Notes: a model not told the origin generated them from the sequence alone. Numbered from the stretch's first letter, positions 1-9,168 are shown. The stretch: 35,871 bases of DNA from Desulfobulbus sp. Tol-SR (GCA_000769715.1 JROS01000102.1:1-35871); one strand, 5' to 3'. Made by a program: numbers and translations.

Positions 1-1
1 C

Positions 2-385
2 GCCCTCTCGGTCGGCGGACTCGGCGCCATCTCGCTGCTGGTCGGCGGGGTCGGGATCCCGACGATCATGACCATCGCCGTCACCGAGCGGACCCCGGAG
101 GTCGGACTGCTGCGGGCGATCGGCGCCGGGCGGGGCCAGATCCTGCTGCTGTTCATCGGCGAGGCGGTGGTGCTGGCGGCCATCGGCGGTCTCTGCGGCC
201 TGGTGATCGGGGCGGGCGGGGCCTGGCTGCTGGGGGCCCTCGTCCCCAGCCTGCCGACCCACACCCCGTGGCTGTACGTCCTGTACGCCGAGATCCTGGC
301 GGCGGCGATCGGCCTGCTGGCCGGGGTGCTGCCGGCCCGCCATGCCGCTGGTCTCGATCCGATCGAGGCCCTGCGGGCCGAGTGA
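2..385 (+). CDS. ABC transporter permease, MacB/FtsX type (C-terminal part only)
   Basis: The reading frame is open from the left edge and stops at TGA 383-385, so only the last 127 codons are present. They begin with a glycine-rich membrane segment followed by the ISLLVGG...TERTPEVGLLRAIGA signature. That signature is typical of the cytoplasmic coupling region of MacB/LolCE/FtsX permeases, where the family usually has TEREIGIRKAIGA. Two more hydrophobic helices follow, ending in the usual P-A-R-x-A-x-x-x-x-P-I-x-A-L-R-x-E tail. Proteins of this family work with a separate ATPase, in mechanotransmission or in efflux of peptides, lipoproteins or antibiotics. The next gene starts about 90 bp downstream on the same strand, so an operon with the amidohydrolase and the small peptide ORF is likely. 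The ATPase and any other partners would lie outside the window. Confidence 0.9.
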   Translation, partial: ALSVGGLGAISLLVGGVGIPTIMTIAVTERTPEVGLLRAIGAGRGQILLLFIGEAVVLAAIGGLCGLVIGAGGAWLLGALVPSLPTHTPWLYVLYAEILAAAIGLLAGVLPARHAAGLDPIEALRAE

Positions 386-472
386 CGGGAGGCTGGCAAT
401 GGGTGGTGCCGGCCGGCAACTGACCTGGAGTGGGGTGACGAGATGAACTCCATTGCAAAAAGGAGAGCAGTG

Positions 473-1483
473 ATGAGTGATATCCATGCCGTCCGCGCCG
501 GCCGGCTGATCGACGGCAGCGGCGGACCTCCCGAGCGCAGCGTGCTGGTGCGGATAAAGGACGGGACCATCGCGGCGATTACACCGTATGGGCCGGGCGA
601 TGTGGCTGACTCCCCGTCGATCATCGATCTGTCCTGCGCCGTCCTCTGTCCGCCCTTCATCGACTGTCATGTCCACCTCGCCCTATCCGGCACGACCGAT
701 CTCCAGCTGAGAAGGCGGCTGGCCGAGGCAGGCTATGCGGATATCCGGCCGGTCATCCGGCGCCATCTCGACGACCTTTTCGCTCACGGCGTTCTCGCGG
801 TACGCGATGCCGGTGACCGGCACGGATTTCTCCAGCATTACGTCGAAGAGCCGGTCCCGACAGGATCGCCGCCGGTCGTCATATGGGCCGCTGGTCAGAC
901 GGAGTGTGCCGGGGTCACGGTCATGGTCCACGCCAACGGCCGGGAGCCGGTACACACGGCCATCACCGCCGGTTGCGATGCGATCGTCCATGGCTGCGGG
1001 ATGGGGCGGGACAACCTGGAGCGGATGGCGGAGAGGGGGGTGGTCCTGATCCCGACCCTCCAGGCGATGAAGGCCGCCGTCGAACAGGCGGCCGATCCAT
1101 CGGCGAAAAAGCTCGCCGCCAAGGCCCTCGCCACGCAGCTCGAGCAGGTGGCCCTGGCACGGGAACTGGGGGTGACGGTGGCCCTCGGCACCGATGCCGG
1201 CAGCCCCGGCGTCCTCCATGGCGAGGCGGTGGTCGAGGAGTTGAAACTGCTGATCCGGGCGGGGTTTTCCCTCACCGAGGCGGTCCGCTGCGCGACGGTC
1301 AACGGTGCCGATCTGCTTGGCCTCGACCGGGGGCGCATCGCCGTCGGCAGCCGGGCCGATTTTCTCGTCGCCCGCGGGACGCCGGCCCAGCTGCCGCGCA
1401 AGTTCTCGTATCTCGAGGCGATCTGGCTGGCCGGTCGCCCCAGCCCGATCTATCAGAAGAATCCACAAAGGAGCGAGCGATAA
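473..1483 (+). CDS. Amidohydrolase family protein (imidazolonepropionase/prolidase-like, COG1228 type), short variant
   Basis: This is a 336-residue metal-dependent hydrolase of the amidohydrolase superfamily. ATG 473 is chosen because AGGAGA lies 6 nt upstream; an in-frame ATG at 443 has no good ribosome site. The N-terminal beta-sandwich part (GRLIDGSGG) leads into the metal motif H66-V-H68. H153 (VMVHANG), H173 (IVHGCG) and D241 (LGTDAGSPG) match the other conserved metal and catalytic positions. Compared from memory with family members of about 390-430 residues, the stretch between residue 140 and H153 is too short. It lacks the GGHG segment and the GADxIK segment that carries the carboxylated lysine. 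Activity may therefore be altered or lost. The substrate is unknown. The stop codon TAA overlaps the start of the next ORF (TAATG), indicating translational coupling. Confidence 0.85.
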   Translation: MSDIHAVRAGRLIDGSGGPPERSVLVRIKDGTIAAITPYGPGDVADSPSIIDLSCAVLCPPFIDCHVHLALSGTTDLQLRRRLAEAGYADIRPVIRRHLDDLFAHGVLAVRDAGDRHGFLQHYVEEPVPTGSPPVVIWAAGQTECAGVTVMVHANGREPVHTAITAGCDAIVHGCGMGRDNLERMAERGVVLIPTLQAMKAAVEQAADPSAKKLAAKALATQLEQVALARELGVTVALGTDAGSPGVLHGEAVVEELKLLIRAGFSLTEAVRCATVNGADLLGLDRGRIAVGSRADFLVARGTPAQLPRKFSYLEAIWLAGRPSPIYQKNPQRSER

Positions 1484-1581
1484 TGCAATGGCAGCAGGAT
1501 AACTACACATTGAAGGAGCCGGGAAAATTCATGGAGATCGTCCGCCCCAACCCCTATCATGCCGCTCACTCCAGCGGATGA
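1483..1581 (+). CDS. Small ORF, 32-residue PqqA-like peptide (candidate modified-peptide precursor)
   Basis: A short reading frame starts at ATG 1483, sharing its A with the amidohydrolase stop codon. It is preceded by a strong ribosome site, AAAGGAG at 1467-1473, with 9 nt spacing. The 32-residue product begins MQWQQDNYTLKEPG. It shares W3, Y8, T9 and G14 in register with PqqA-type precursors (MQWTKPAYTDLRIG), but it lacks the E-V-T-x-Y core from which PQQ is made. It ends in a polar His/Ser tail, NPYHAAHSSG. The peptide is too short to recognise by family. Strong initiation signals and coupling to a hydrolase next to an ABC permease suggest a ribosomally made precursor peptide. No radical SAM enzyme or PqqD-like protein is visible in the window; such genes could lie upstream of position 1. 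It could also be a non-functional leftover. Confidence 0.5.
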   Translation: MQWQQDNYTLKEPGKFMEIVRPNPYHAAHSSG

Positions 1582-1771
1582 GCCGATCTCGGTCGGTCGC
1601 CGGTATCGATCGGGTTGATCGCCGTCCGCCATCGTTTTCACAGATTTGACAACCGGGGTGGGAGGCCATTTAATGAAATGAGGAGAGCGGGTGGAAAAAT
1701 GATGGCGGTAATCGCGACAGGGACCGGATCCGGTGCATCTGTCGGGTGTCGGGTGGGTGCGGGGTGAGACG

Positions 1772-4579
1772 ATGCCGGCGAGAAAGGGGATGGAGATGGT
1801 ACGACGACTGGGCCTTGCGCTGCTTGTGAGTTTCCTGCTGCTGAGTGCGTATCCCGCCGGTGCGGAGGTAGCTGACGGCAAACGGCCGGATGCGCCCGAG
1901 TCGATCAGGGTGGTGATGGACAACAACTATCCCCCCCATGTCTTTCTCGGCGGCGATGGCCGGGTCCAGGGCCTGCTCGTCGACCAGTGGCGGCTGTGGG
2001 AAGGCAAGACCGGCATCAGGGTCGAGATCATGGCCATGGATTGGAACGATGCCCTCGCCGGGATGCGGGAAGGCCGGTTCGACGTCATCGACACCATCTT
2101 CAAGACCGAGGAGCGCCAGGGATGGCTGGATTTTACCGAACCCTACGCCCGGCTGGAGGTTCCGGTCTTCTTCAACAAGGAAATCAGTGGCATAACCGAC
2201 ATCGAATCCCTGCGGGGCTTTGCCGTCGCCGCCAAAAAGGGGGATGCCGTGGTCGAACTCCTCCAACGCCACGACATCGACAACCTGGTGCTGTTCACCG
2301 GTTATGAGGAGATTGTCCGGGCGGCGATGGAGCACAAGGTCAACGTGTTTGCCGTCGACAAACCGCCGGCCCTCTACTTCCTGTACAAATACGGGATCCA
2401 GGACAGGTTCAGGGAATCCGAGCCCCTCTATGTCGGCGAGTTCCACCGTGCCGTCGGCAAGGGAAATGCCGCTTTGCTCAAGGCAGTCGAGGCGGGCTTC
2501 GCTCGGATCTCGGCAACGGAATTCAAGGCGATCGAGCGGAGGTGGTATGGCGCCTCGATCAGCAGCCTCATCCCCTATCGTCTCATCCTGCCGGCGCTTG
2601 CCCTGCTGCTGCTCCTGATTCTGGTCCTGATCGGCTGGAATCAGATGTTGAAACGGGCGGTGGCCCGGCGCACCGACGATCTCAGGCTCAGTGAGGAGAG
2701 ATACCGCCTGCTGTTCAACGTCGGATCGGACGCGCTGCTCGTAGTCGATGCCGACACGCATCAGCTGATCAATGTCAATGAGGCGGCGGTCGAACTGTAT
2801 GGCTACTCGCGGGAGGAACTGCTCACCCTCCGCAACACCGACCTGTTCGCCGACCCCAAAGACAGCGGTCGTCAGGCCGTCAGCAGCAGCGGCAGGCTGC
2901 ACATTCCGCTGCGGTACCACCGGAAAAAGGACGGCACCGTCTTTCCGGTGGAGATATCCTGCAGTTTTTTTGAGCTCAATGGACAGCATTTGCGCCTGGC
3001 GGCGATGCGGGATATCAGCGAGCGGATGCGGACGGAACAGGAATTGCGGGAGAGCCGCCGGTTTCTGAGCGAATTGATAGAGAACAGCGGCAACCTCATC
3101 TTCGTCAAGGATCACGATGGCCGCTATACCATGGTCAACCGCAAATGGGAGAGTACCACCGGGTTGCTGCGCGAGAACGCCATCGGTCGGACCGACCACG
3201 AGTTGTTCGCTGCCGCCGATGCCGAACAGTTTCGTCGCCACGATCTCGAGGTAATGGAATCGGGGCAGGTGATCGAGCAGGAAGAGTACCTCGAGGATGC
3301 CAAGGGGCGGCGGACCTTTTGGTCGATCAAGTTCCCGCTGTTCGATGGCGAGGGCAGGATCAGCGGGATCTGCGGCATGGTGGCCGATCTGACGGAACGG
3401 CGTCAGGCCGAAGAGGAAAGGGAAAGGCTTCGTGAACAGCTGGCACAGGGACGCAAGATGGAGTCAGTCGGACGTCTTGCCGGGGGGATTGCCCATGATT
3501 TCAATGATATGATTGGTATGATCCTTGGCCATGTGGAGCAGGCGCTGTTGTCGAACATCAAGCCGGACGACCAGCTCCACGAAAATCTCCGGGAGATCGA
3601 GACGGCGGCAAGGAGATCGGCCGATCTCACCCGTCAGCTCCTCGCCTTCGCCCGGCGGCAGACGGTCATGCCGAAGGTGCTGGACATCAACGATGCCGTG
3701 GCCGGCATGCTCAAGATGCTGGACCGGCTGATCGGCGAAAACATCGAGGTGCTCTGGCGGCCGGGTGCGAATATCTGGCCGGTGTGGATCGATCCTTCCC
3801 AGATCGACCAGATCGTGGCGAACCTGTGCACCAATTCGCGGGATGCGATCGCCGAGGCCGGCAGGATTGTCATCGCCACCGAAAATGTCGGTCTCAGCAA
3901 TTCGTTCTGCACCGGCCATGAGGGATGCACCGCCGGTGAATTTGTCCTGCTCTCGGTCGCCGACAATGGCTGCGGCATGGATGAGGACGTCATCGACATG
4001 CTGTTCGAGCCGTTTTACACCACCAAGGAGATGGGCAGGGGGAGTGGACTCGGGCTGTCGACGGTCTACGGCATCGTCCGCCAGAACAACGGCTTCATCA
4101 AGGTCGACAGCAAGGTGGGCAAGGGAACGACCATCAGGGTCTACCTGCCGCGGTATGTCGAGGCCGGTGACCGGAGGGAGGGGCTGAAGACCGTCGGCGG
4201 ATATTCGACCGGTCATGCAACGGTGCTGCTGGTCGAGGATGAGCCGGCCATCCTGGGCATGGCCAGAGAGATGCTGGAAAAAATCGGCTGCACCGTCCTG
4301 ACGGCGACCACGCCGGTGGAGGCCATCAATCGGGTTGCCGAATACGGCGGCACGATCAACCTGCTGGTCACCGATGTCATCATGCCGGAGATGAACGGTT
4401 GGGAACTTTCCCGGAAACTGCAGGCTATCCAGCCCGGCCTGAAGCTGCTGTTCACCTCGGGCTATCCCGCCGATGTGATCGCCCGCCACGATGCCCTGGC
4501 GGAAGCCGTCCACTTTATCCATAAACCCTTCACGTTCGACGACCTGGCGGCCAAAGTTCACGAGGCCCTGGAGATCTGA
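1772..4579 (+). CDS. Hybrid sensor histidine kinase with periplasmic SBP_bac_3 domain, two PAS domains and a receiver
   Basis: This is a membrane-bound hybrid kinase of about 935 residues. The start at 1772 follows a G-rich stretch (GGGGTGAG) and gives a good signal peptide; ATG 1790 and 1796 are alternatives. The order is: signal peptide (1-32), a periplasmic solute-binding domain of the amino-acid/polar-ligand type (about 43-262, with NNYPPH near its start and the FTEPY motif), one transmembrane helix (266-290), a PAS domain (about 310-430), a second PAS domain (about 440-560), a HisKA domain with phospho-acceptor H575 in AHDFND, an ATPase domain (DNGCGMD, FEPFYTTK, GSGLGLS), and a C-terminal receiver with D868 in VTDVIMP. 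The H-box has D where most relatives have N (AHDFNN). It probably detects a small molecule in the periplasm. No cognate response regulator lies beside it. It converges on the second hybrid kinase. Confidence 0.93.
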   Translation: MPARKGMEMVRRLGLALLVSFLLLSAYPAGAEVADGKRPDAPESIRVVMDNNYPPHVFLGGDGRVQGLLVDQWRLWEGKTGIRVEIMAMDWNDALAGMREGRFDVIDTIFKTEERQGWLDFTEPYARLEVPVFFNKEISGITDIESLRGFAVAAKKGDAVVELLQRHDIDNLVLFTGYEEIVRAAMEHKVNVFAVDKPPALYFLYKYGIQDRFRESEPLYVGEFHRAVGKGNAALLKAVEAGFARISATEFKAIERRWYGASISSLIPYRLILPALALLLLLILVLIGWNQMLKRAVARRTDDLRLSEERYRLLFNVGSDALLVVDADTHQLINVNEAAVELYGYSREELLTLRNTDLFADPKDSGRQAVSSSGRLHIPLRYHRKKDGTVFPVEISCSFFELNGQHLRLAAMRDISERMRTEQELRESRRFLSELIENSGNLIFVKDHDGRYTMVNRKWESTTGLLRENAIGRTDHELFAAADAEQFRRHDLEVMESGQVIEQEEYLEDAKGRRTFWSIKFPLFDGEGRISGICGMVADLTERRQAEEERERLREQLAQGRKMESVGRLAGGIAHDFNDMIGMILGHVEQALLSNIKPDDQLHENLREIETAARRSADLTRQLLAFARRQTVMPKVLDINDAVAGMLKMLDRLIGENIEVLWRPGANIWPVWIDPSQIDQIVANLCTNSRDAIAEAGRIVIATENVGLSNSFCTGHEGCTAGEFVLLSVADNGCGMDEDVIDMLFEPFYTTKEMGRGSGLGLSTVYGIVRQNNGFIKVDSKVGKGTTIRVYLPRYVEAGDRREGLKTVGGYSTGHATVLLVEDEPAILGMAREMLEKIGCTVLTATTPVEAINRVAEYGGTINLLVTDVIMPEMNGWELSRKLQAIQPGLKLLFTSGYPADVIARHDALAEAVHFIHKPFTFDDLAAKVHEALEI

Positions 4580-4635
4580 GCGACGGCAGGGCGTCGTGAC
4601 GGGTTCCGGACAGTGATCCTGCGTTGGACCGGTCC

Positions 4636-7272
4636 TCAGCTGTCGGTGTCGAGGACCTCGCGCAACTTTCGCAGCAACTGGGTTGGAGTCGCCGGTTTGG
4701 ATATGAAATTGAGATGTTGTTCAAGGATGCCCTGCCGATGGATGATATCGGCGGTGTAGCCGCTGGTGAACAGGGCCTTGATGCCGGGTCGCCGCCGCCG
4801 GATCTCTTCAAAGACTTCCCGGCCGTTCTTCCTGGGCATGATGACGTCGAGGAGAAGGCAGTCGATCCGTTCGCCATACTTCTGATACTGCCGCAGGGCC
4901 TCCTCGCCGTCCGCCGCCTCGATCACCCGGTATCCGAACTGCTCCAGGACCCCCTTCTCGAGCCGGCGAAGGATCTCGTCGTCCTCGATCAGCAGAATCG
5001 TTTCGTCACCTCCGCGCGGCGTCGTGCTGTGGTTGATACCCTTTTCGGTGATGGCCGTGGTCGCCGGCAGGTAGATCCTGAAGGTCGTGCCCTGTCCCAC
5101 CTCACTGGTGACATTGACTTCACCGTTGTGCTGCCTGACGATGCCGTAGAGGATGGACAGGCCCAGGCCGGTTCCCCTGCCCATATCCTTGGTGGTGAAG
5201 AATGGCTCGAAGATCCGCTGCCGGGTGGTCTCGTCCATACCCGTGCCGGTGTCGGAAACGGCTATTTCGACGTACCGCCCGGGCGTGAGGGTGGCGCAGG
5301 CGGCAACATCATGGCCATTGACATCGAGGCCCCGGGTGATGATGTGGAGCCTGCCGCCATGATCCATGGCATCCCGGCCGTTGGTGGCGAGGTTCATCAG
5401 CACCTGCTCGATCTGCCCTCTGTCGGCGAGGACGACCAGCTGTTCATCGGCCAGGGAGGTCACCAGTTCGATATCCTCGCCGATGATCCGCGACAGGAAG
5501 GACCTGAACTGCCTGATGCAGTCGTTGATGTCGAGCGGTCTGGTCTCCATCTCCTGGGTGCGGCTGAAGGTGAGAAGGCTCCTGGTGAGCGCCGCCGCCC
5601 GCTGTGATGACCGCAGGATCTCGTCGACATAGGAGCGGCAGGGATCTCCATCGTCGATTCGCATCTGCAGCAGGTTGGAATAGCCGATGATCGCCGTCAG
5701 GATGTTGTTGAAGTCGTGGGCGATGCCGCCGGTCAGGGTGCCCATGGCCTCCATCTTCTGGGTCTGGCGCAGCTGCATCTCGAGTTTTTTCTTCTCGGTG
5801 ATATCCTCGAAGGTCCCGTCGATCCAGTCGATCAGCCCGGAACTGTCATGGTGGGCCTTGGCGTTGACGGCAACCCAGATAGTCGAGCCGTCTTCCTTCC
5901 GCATCTGAATCTGACGGTCGGTGAGGTCTCCGGTCAGTTGCAGGTCGTCCAGCAGCTGATCGTTACCCTGGCCATCGGCGTAAAGGGAGGTGACGGAGGC
6001 GGCCATCATTTCCTCCATCGTATCGAAGCCGAACATGGCCGCCATCGCCGGGTTGATCTGGATGAACCGGCCCTCGGCATCCGGCGATCGACGGTAGACC
6101 CCGAGGGTCAGATTGTCGACCAGGGTGTGGAAACGCTCCTCGCTGTCGCGCAGGGCGGTTTCGGCGATGCTGCGCCGATGGATGTTGATCAGGAGGACGA
6201 CCAGGGCGATGAACATCCCGGTGAATCCGATGGCGAGGCCCCAGATCAGTTTTTTGTTCACCGTGTAGAAGGAGGGAGGACGGTTGATGATGTCGCTGCC
6301 CTCGGGCAGGTCTTCCGGCCGGATGGCGAATCGCTGCATCTGCTTGAAATCGAAGCGATAGCGATTCGGACTCTTCATCACGATCGGGATCGTTTCCGCC
6401 GGCTCCCCATCGAGGATACGTCGGGCGAGCCGGCCGGCGGTCCTGCCCTGGGAATATCCGCTGGTCAACATGCCGCCGACGATGCCGTAGCCGAGATGGA
6501 AATCCCAGAGCCCGTAGACCGGCACCTTGCTTCGAAGCGACAATTCGCCCGGCACCTCGAAAAAATCGATATAGGCGCCGCTCTGGTCCTGCTGGTAGAC
6601 GGTGAGCAGGACGAGATGATCGTCGGGGAGAGAGGATATGTGGGCGATGAGATCCTTGGCCGCCATGTCCGGGACGATCTGCAGCCCCACCCGGCCGCTG
6701 TAGCGGGGGTACAGTTCGAGCAGCTGGCTCTCGACGATGCGGCCGGTCGTCGTCTGGTCGGTGATGATATTGATCGTCCTGGTGCCGGGGTGGAGCATCA
6801 GCATCAGGTCGACGGTGGCCCCGATGTCCGCATCCTCGTTGACCCCGGTATAGTACCGGCGATCGGCAATCTCCTCCGGGGCGAACCAGTTGATGCCGCA
6901 GAATACCACCGGGACCTGACCGAAGATGTCGTCGCGGAAGAGCAGGAGAAAGTCGAGGGCGTCGTTGTCGGTGGCGATGATCAGGTCGAATCGGGTTTTC
7001 CGGTACTTGGTCGAGTACAGGGAACGCAGGGTGGCGGAATAGATGGGGCCGTGGATCCATTTGGTGCCCATGAACTCGATGAAGAAGCTGCAGTCGTTCC
7101 TGTCCGGATCAAGGTTCTCGAGGATGCCCTTGAGTTGCTCGTCCGTCCATTTGTACCCCTGATGATAGGAGTTGAGGACCAGCACATTCTTCTTGTCGGC
7201 AGCCATGGCGACCGATGTCCACAGGAAGAAGACGGTGGCGGCAAGAAGAAGGAGCGGACGTAAACAGCGCAC
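4636..7272 (-). CDS. Hybrid sensor histidine kinase with periplasmic ABC-substrate-binding-like domain, PAS and receiver
   Basis: This is a second hybrid kinase, convergent with the first and 56 bp from it. A GTG start at 7272, with GGAG 9 nt upstream, gives an 878-residue protein with a signal peptide ([19 protein letters not shown]). The frame stays open to 7614, but that extension is basic, lacks family features and would overlap the next gene. Domains are: a periplasmic region (about 25-330) of the ABC_sub_bind type with the opening [17 protein letters not shown], a transmembrane helix ([17 protein letters not shown]), one PAS domain, HisKA with H519 in AHDFNNIL, an ATPase domain ([26 protein letters not shown]) and a receiver with D809 in LLLDVIMP. 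The ligand is unknown. The collapsed binding-protein gene just upstream at 7479-7754 may once have belonged to the same signalling or transport unit. Confidence 0.93.
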   Translation of the reverse strand: MRCLRPLLLLAATVFFLWTSVAMAADKKNVLVLNSYHQGYKWTDEQLKGILENLDPDRNDCSFFIEFMGTKWIHGPIYSATLRSLYSTKYRKTRFDLIIATDNDALDFLLLFRDDIFGQVPVVFCGINWFAPEEIADRRYYTGVNEDADIGATVDLMLMLHPGTRTINIITDQTTTGRIVESQLLELYPRYSGRVGLQIVPDMAAKDLIAHISSLPDDHLVLLTVYQQDQSGAYIDFFEVPGELSLRSKVPVYGLWDFHLGYGIVGGMLTSGYSQGRTAGRLARRILDGEPAETIPIVMKSPNRYRFDFKQMQRFAIRPEDLPEGSDIINRPPSFYTVNKKLIWGLAIGFTGMFIALVVLLINIHRRSIAETALRDSEERFHTLVDNLTLGVYRRSPDAEGRFIQINPAMAAMFGFDTMEEMMAASVTSLYADGQGNDQLLDDLQLTGDLTDRQIQMRKEDGSTIWVAVNAKAHHDSSGLIDWIDGTFEDITEKKKLEMQLRQTQKMEAMGTLTGGIAHDFNNILTAIIGYSNLLQMRIDDGDPCRSYVDEILRSSQRAAALTRSLLTFSRTQEMETRPLDINDCIRQFRSFLSRIIGEDIELVTSLADEQLVVLADRGQIEQVLMNLATNGRDAMDHGGRLHIITRGLDVNGHDVAACATLTPGRYVEIAVSDTGTGMDETTRQRIFEPFFTTKDMGRGTGLGLSILYGIVRQHNGEVNVTSEVGQGTTFRIYLPATTAITEKGINHSTTPRGGDETILLIEDDEILRRLEKGVLEQFGYRVIEAADGEEALRQYQKYGERIDCLLLDVIMPRKNGREVFEEIRRRRPGIKALFTSGYTADIIHRQGILEQHLNFISKPATPTQLLRKLREVLDTDS

Positions 7273-7478
7273 GATGAATTTCTCCACAATAACGGGGCCG
7301 CCTGGTGTAACGTCGTCGGATTGAATGATCCGGTGCGGCACTCCGGGCCAGGCGTCACCCGGTCTCCGGATTGCGATGGCGTGGTCGGCCGGCCGCCTGG
7401 CGCTCCTCCGTTTCACGGTACATGCCGTCGGGACGAACGGTGGTATTGAACGCCCGGACTGATTGCCGCAGGCCTTCC

Positions 7479-7754
7479 TCAGTCCGGCTCTATAACATAT
7501 TTTTTGCGGATTGCCTCGAACGATCCCTTGGCTTTGGCCCGGACATAGGCATCCCGGATTCTGTCGAGCAGTTCTGGCGGAACGGATTTCTTCGATACCC
7601 CGAAATAGACCCATCTGCCGGACTCGTCCTGGATGAACGTGGGTGCGTAGGCGTTGCTTTCCGGCACCCTGATCCGCATCTCGCAGCCGAGCCCGATTTC
7701 AACCGACGCCAGGAGTTGGATGATGAGCAGGAGCAGAGGCGTAAACCTGTTCAT
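7479..7754 (-). pseudogene. Internally deleted periplasmic solute-binding protein (SBP_bac_3 type), 91 residues
   Basis: The intact 91-codon frame begins with a convincing signal sequence (MNRFTPLLLLIIQLLASVEIG). About 20 residues resembling the first strand of an SBP_bac_3 protein follow (RIRVPESNAYAPTFIQDESG). It then passes directly into sequence typical of the C-terminus of the same family (YFGVSKKSVPPELLDRIRDA, then a KAKGSFEAIRKKY tail). Family members are normally about 240-270 residues, so some 150 residues are missing from the middle. Both termini are preserved and the frame is kept. This looks like an in-frame deletion product rather than random decay. It could be a nonfunctional remnant or a small secreted protein. 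It lies upstream of, and on the same strand as, the hybrid kinase at 4636-7272. Confidence 0.6.
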
Positions 7755-7943
7755 CTCCGGCCCGACTTCATCGGTTTGTCTTTTTGATGACGGTTAAGCC
7801 GGAGCGGCCGGTACCGGTACTCCGGGGACGTGGAGGTCCGGTCCGCCGGTCTGTCATCCCGACTGCAACCGGGGAACGAATCTTCAACAGGTATATGCAC
7901 CACCGCCAGATATCGCATGGAAATTCCCGAGGTAATCGCTGCG

Positions 7944-8387
7944 TCAGTGCCACTCGAAGTGGGCCCGGATATTCTTGGCAACGATATTGATCGGCTGGGA
8001 GACGGCCCGGGGGAAATGAGCGACGTGCGGAATGGCCGGACTGATCGAATGGACGCCGACCACCGCGGTACGGACGAAATGCCAGCCGGCCTCGAGGAAG
8101 GCGTCGATATAGGTCTGGGCATCCGGATAGGGAATCGGAAAGAGTGGGTTCGGGTCCGGCAGCAGGCTGAAGATGACGTTGGGGCAGTTCCGCCTTGCGA
8201 CCTCGGCGAGGAAATCCCGGGCGTTCGTCTTCGATTCCTGCAGGGTCGAAACCCGGGCATAGATCCTGATCGTCGTGCCGTCCAGCAGCTGGATATCCCG
8301 GTCGCTCCGGTTGAAGCAGCCGGTGAGACTGCGCAGCAGCGATGACTTACGCGTTCCCGGCTCGCCAATGATCAGATAGGCATTCAC
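7944..8387 (-). CDS. Small P-loop protein of unknown function
   Basis: A GTG start at 8387 is supported by AGGAG 6 nt upstream and gives 147 residues. An upstream ATG at 8420 has no such site. The protein opens directly with a Walker A motif, GEPGTRKS (residues 8-15), after a short hydrophobic strand. It continues with a region resembling a small GTPase- or kinase-like P-loop fold (IQLLDGTTIRIYARVSTLQ). A hydrophobic strand (NVIFSLLP) might be a Walker B position, but it lacks the acidic residue. No family could be named. It lies 76 bp downstream of the vWA-like gene on the same strand, so the two are probably co-transcribed. A P-loop protein beside a vWA-like protein recalls ATPase/vWA pairs, but similarity to MoxR-type AAA proteins is not visible. 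Confidence 0.7.
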   Translation of the reverse strand: MNAYLIIGEPGTRKSSLLRSLTGCFNRSDRDIQLLDGTTIRIYARVSTLQESKTNARDFLAEVARRNCPNVIFSLLPDPNPLFPIPYPDAQTYIDAFLEAGWHFVRTAVVGVHSISPAIPHVAHFPRAVSQPINIVAKNIRAHFEWH

Positions 8388-8463
8388 GTCTTTCTCCTTT
8401 TTTCTCTGGGCGCCGCTCAATTAGGCATTGACTCTGCAATGAAATAGGCCGCCACCTTGGGGC

Positions 8464-9168
8464 TCAGCCCTTTTTGGCCCCCGGTTCGAGCCGCATGATG
8501 CACTTCCGGAAGAGATGTTTGCCATGAACCGTTATCAGGTCCCCCGATTGCCTTTTCAACGCGCCGAGGTCGCCGGCGACCACCGGGCCGATAAGTTTCA
8601 TGTATTCGTATATGATCCGCAGGTTCCCCGAGTGGAACGAGACATGCAAGCCATTGGCCCACAGCGCGGTCTTGCCGAACATCCCGCTGATATGGGAGGA
8701 GACCAGGTTGTGCTCGTCGGCGTTGTCGAAGATGAAGGTCGTCACACCCAGTGCCTTCAACCGCTGGGCCAGGGGGCGGATCTCATTCTCCAGGGCCTTC
8801 GATTTGGCCGGCTGCCTCTGGCTGGCGGCGAAGATGATCAGACCATGCAGGGAGGTGTGTTCGGCCTCATCCAGGGCGTAGCGGAGGATCGCCGGGATAT
8901 CGAAGTCGCAGGGGCCACCCTTGACCGTTTCGGCGAATTGCTGCAGCACGCTGTGTTTGCGGATCACCCTCAGGCTGGCATTGAGCCGGGCCTCGTTGTC
9001 CTGCCGGGTAATGCAGATCAGCCGTTTGCTGACATCCGTTCCCATCTCGTGGAAAGACTGGGCCAGGAAGGGCATGTAGTCGGTGATGACCGATGTCCAG
9101 AATGATTCGTTCATGTAGGTCGAGTCAACCGCAAGAATAACATTATAAATTTTCGTGTTTTCCGTCAT
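8464..9168 (-). CDS. Uncharacterised protein, possibly vWA-like
   Basis: This 234-residue cytoplasmic protein has no signal peptide or membrane segment. The start at 9168 has AAGGA 6 nt upstream. The opening hydrophobic strand followed by D15-S-T-Y-M-N-E-S resembles a vWA-domain first strand with a degenerate metal site (the classic motif is DxSxS). Further features fit alternating strands and helices: GGPCDFDIPAILRYALDEA near residues 95-113, LHGLIIFAAS, and VTTFIFDNADEHN. The assignment is tentative because the metal-site residues are not canonical. The gene is followed by the small P-loop protein (7944-8387) and preceded by an alpha/beta hydrolase on the same strand, after a 253-bp spacer that could hold a promoter. 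Confidence 0.65.
   Translation of the reverse strand: MTENTKIYNVILAVDSTYMNESFWTSVITDYMPFLAQSFHEMGTDVSKRLICITRQDNEARLNASLRVIRKHSVLQQFAETVKGGPCDFDIPAILRYALDEAEHTSLHGLIIFAASQRQPAKSKALENEIRPLAQRLKALGVTTFIFDNADEHNLVSSHISGMFGKTALWANGLHVSFHSGNLRIIYEYMKLIGPVVAGDLGALKRQSGDLITVHGKHLFRKCIMRLEPGAKKG

Noticed and set aside
1670..3241. Long open frame on the minus strand opposite the first hybrid kinase
   Set aside because: High GC content opens antisense frames; the plus strand carries a complete, recognisable kinase and the antisense product has no domain pattern.
5716..7263. Long plus-strand frame opposite the second hybrid kinase
   Set aside because: Same reason: the minus strand encodes recognised periplasmic-sensor and PAS sequence; the plus-strand product resembles nothing.
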